From an uncultured Bacteroidales bacterium (lineage in GTDB: Bacteria > Bacteroidota > Bacteroidia > Bacteroidales > Marinilabiliaceae), in the NCBI GenBank assembly GCA_934725785.1, contig CAKVCS010000071.1:1-5832 (forward strand): 5,832 bases of DNA. Reading direction: 5' to 3'. The position numbers and the translations under genes are program-made. Positions 5,526 through 5,832 of the stretch are shown piece by piece (position 1 is the first letter of the stretch; the number at the start of each line of letters is the position of its first letter). Below the pieces are notes generated by a model. That model had not been told where the DNA came from. It did not search any database and saw nothing but the letters and a program-made list of their open reading frames with translations.

Positions 5526-5832
5526 ATGTCCAAGTACCAAGTGTCCGATGACGGCTTCTATGGCCGCTTCGGAGGGCAGTGGGTCCCCGAGATGCTCTAC
5601 CCCAACGTGGAGAACCTCAAGCGGAACTACCTGAAAATACTCGAGTCCGACGAGTTCAAGAGCCAATTCCTCGGCCTGATGAAAGACTATGTCGGCCGCC
5701 CGACGCCTCTCACTTTCGCCAAGAGCCTCTCAGATATTTACGGGGCCAACGTATACCTCAAGCGAGAGGATCTGGCCCACACTGGCGCGCACAAGATCAA
5801 CAATGCCATCGGCCAGGTCATAATGGCAAAGA
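5526..5832 (+). CDS. trpB: Tryptophan synthase beta subunit, TrpB, N-terminal 102 residues (3' end outside window)
   Basis: TrpB is the pyridoxal-phosphate enzyme that condenses indole with serine to make tryptophan, normally in an alpha2-beta2 complex with TrpA, which channels indole to it. The first 102 residues are in the window and run off its end. DGFYGRFGGQWVPE (9-22) is the classic start of the main TrpB1 type, and GRPTPL is at 57-62. KREDLAHTGAHKINN (79-93) contains the lysine that binds the cofactor, K90. It starts at ATG 5526, 47 bases after trpF, behind an A-rich stretch (5500-5508) with no Shine-Dalgarno sequence and no terminator. Its position after trpF, rather than at the head of the operon, is worth noting. 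trpA is expected just downstream but cannot be seen. Confidence 0.97.
   Translation, partial: MSKYQVSDDGFYGRFGGQWVPEMLYPNVENLKRNYLKILESDEFKSQFLGLMKDYVGRPTPLTFAKSLSDIYGANVYLKREDLAHTGAHKINNAIGQVIMAK

Noticed and set aside
4774..5526. 250-residue minus-strand frame opposite trpF
   Set aside because: Antisense shadow of trpF and the trpB gap, without family motifs.

Overview
The window carries most of a tryptophan biosynthesis operon, all on the + strand, from a bacterium that is very probably a member of the Bacteroidota (order Bacteroidales likely). This assignment rests on the style of the proteins: the TrpD motif KHGNYAATSVSGASN, the TrpF ending DLNSRFETEPGIKD, and a QueA tail reading LITNFHQPHSTLLLL. 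It is also supported by A-rich start regions without Shine-Dalgarno sequences. The coding DNA is fairly GC-rich by eye, and only short intergenic stretches are AT-rich. No mobile element, CRISPR array, tRNA or rRNA is visible.

Layout: positions 1-258 hold the 3' end of queA (queuosine tRNA modification). Positions 298-666 hold a small bacterial PH-domain protein of unknown role. Positions 667-942 are a 276-base gap that turns out to be a regulatory leader. It begins AT-rich, where a promoter is expected, and then has a 19-codon leader peptide with three consecutive Trp codons (763-822). A 13-bp intrinsic terminator with a T-tract follows (852-891), together with an alternative, mutually exclusive pairing that would act as antiterminator (813-873). 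From 943 onward come trpE, trpG, trpD, trpC, trpF and the 5' part of trpB, separated by gaps of 10 to 59 bases with no terminator between them.

How it works together: TrpE plus TrpG convert chorismate and glutamine to anthranilate. TrpD adds the phosphoribosyl group, TrpF isomerises, TrpC closes the indole ring, and TrpB (with TrpA, presumably just outside the window) joins indole to serine. All catalytic motifs I can check are intact. The leader architecture predicts classic ribosome-mediated attenuation. When charged tRNA-Trp is scarce, the ribosome stalls on the Trp codons, the antiterminator forms and the operon is read. When Trp is plentiful, the ribosome reaches the stop codon, covers the antiterminator arm and the terminator forms. 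This leader is the most interesting element in the window.
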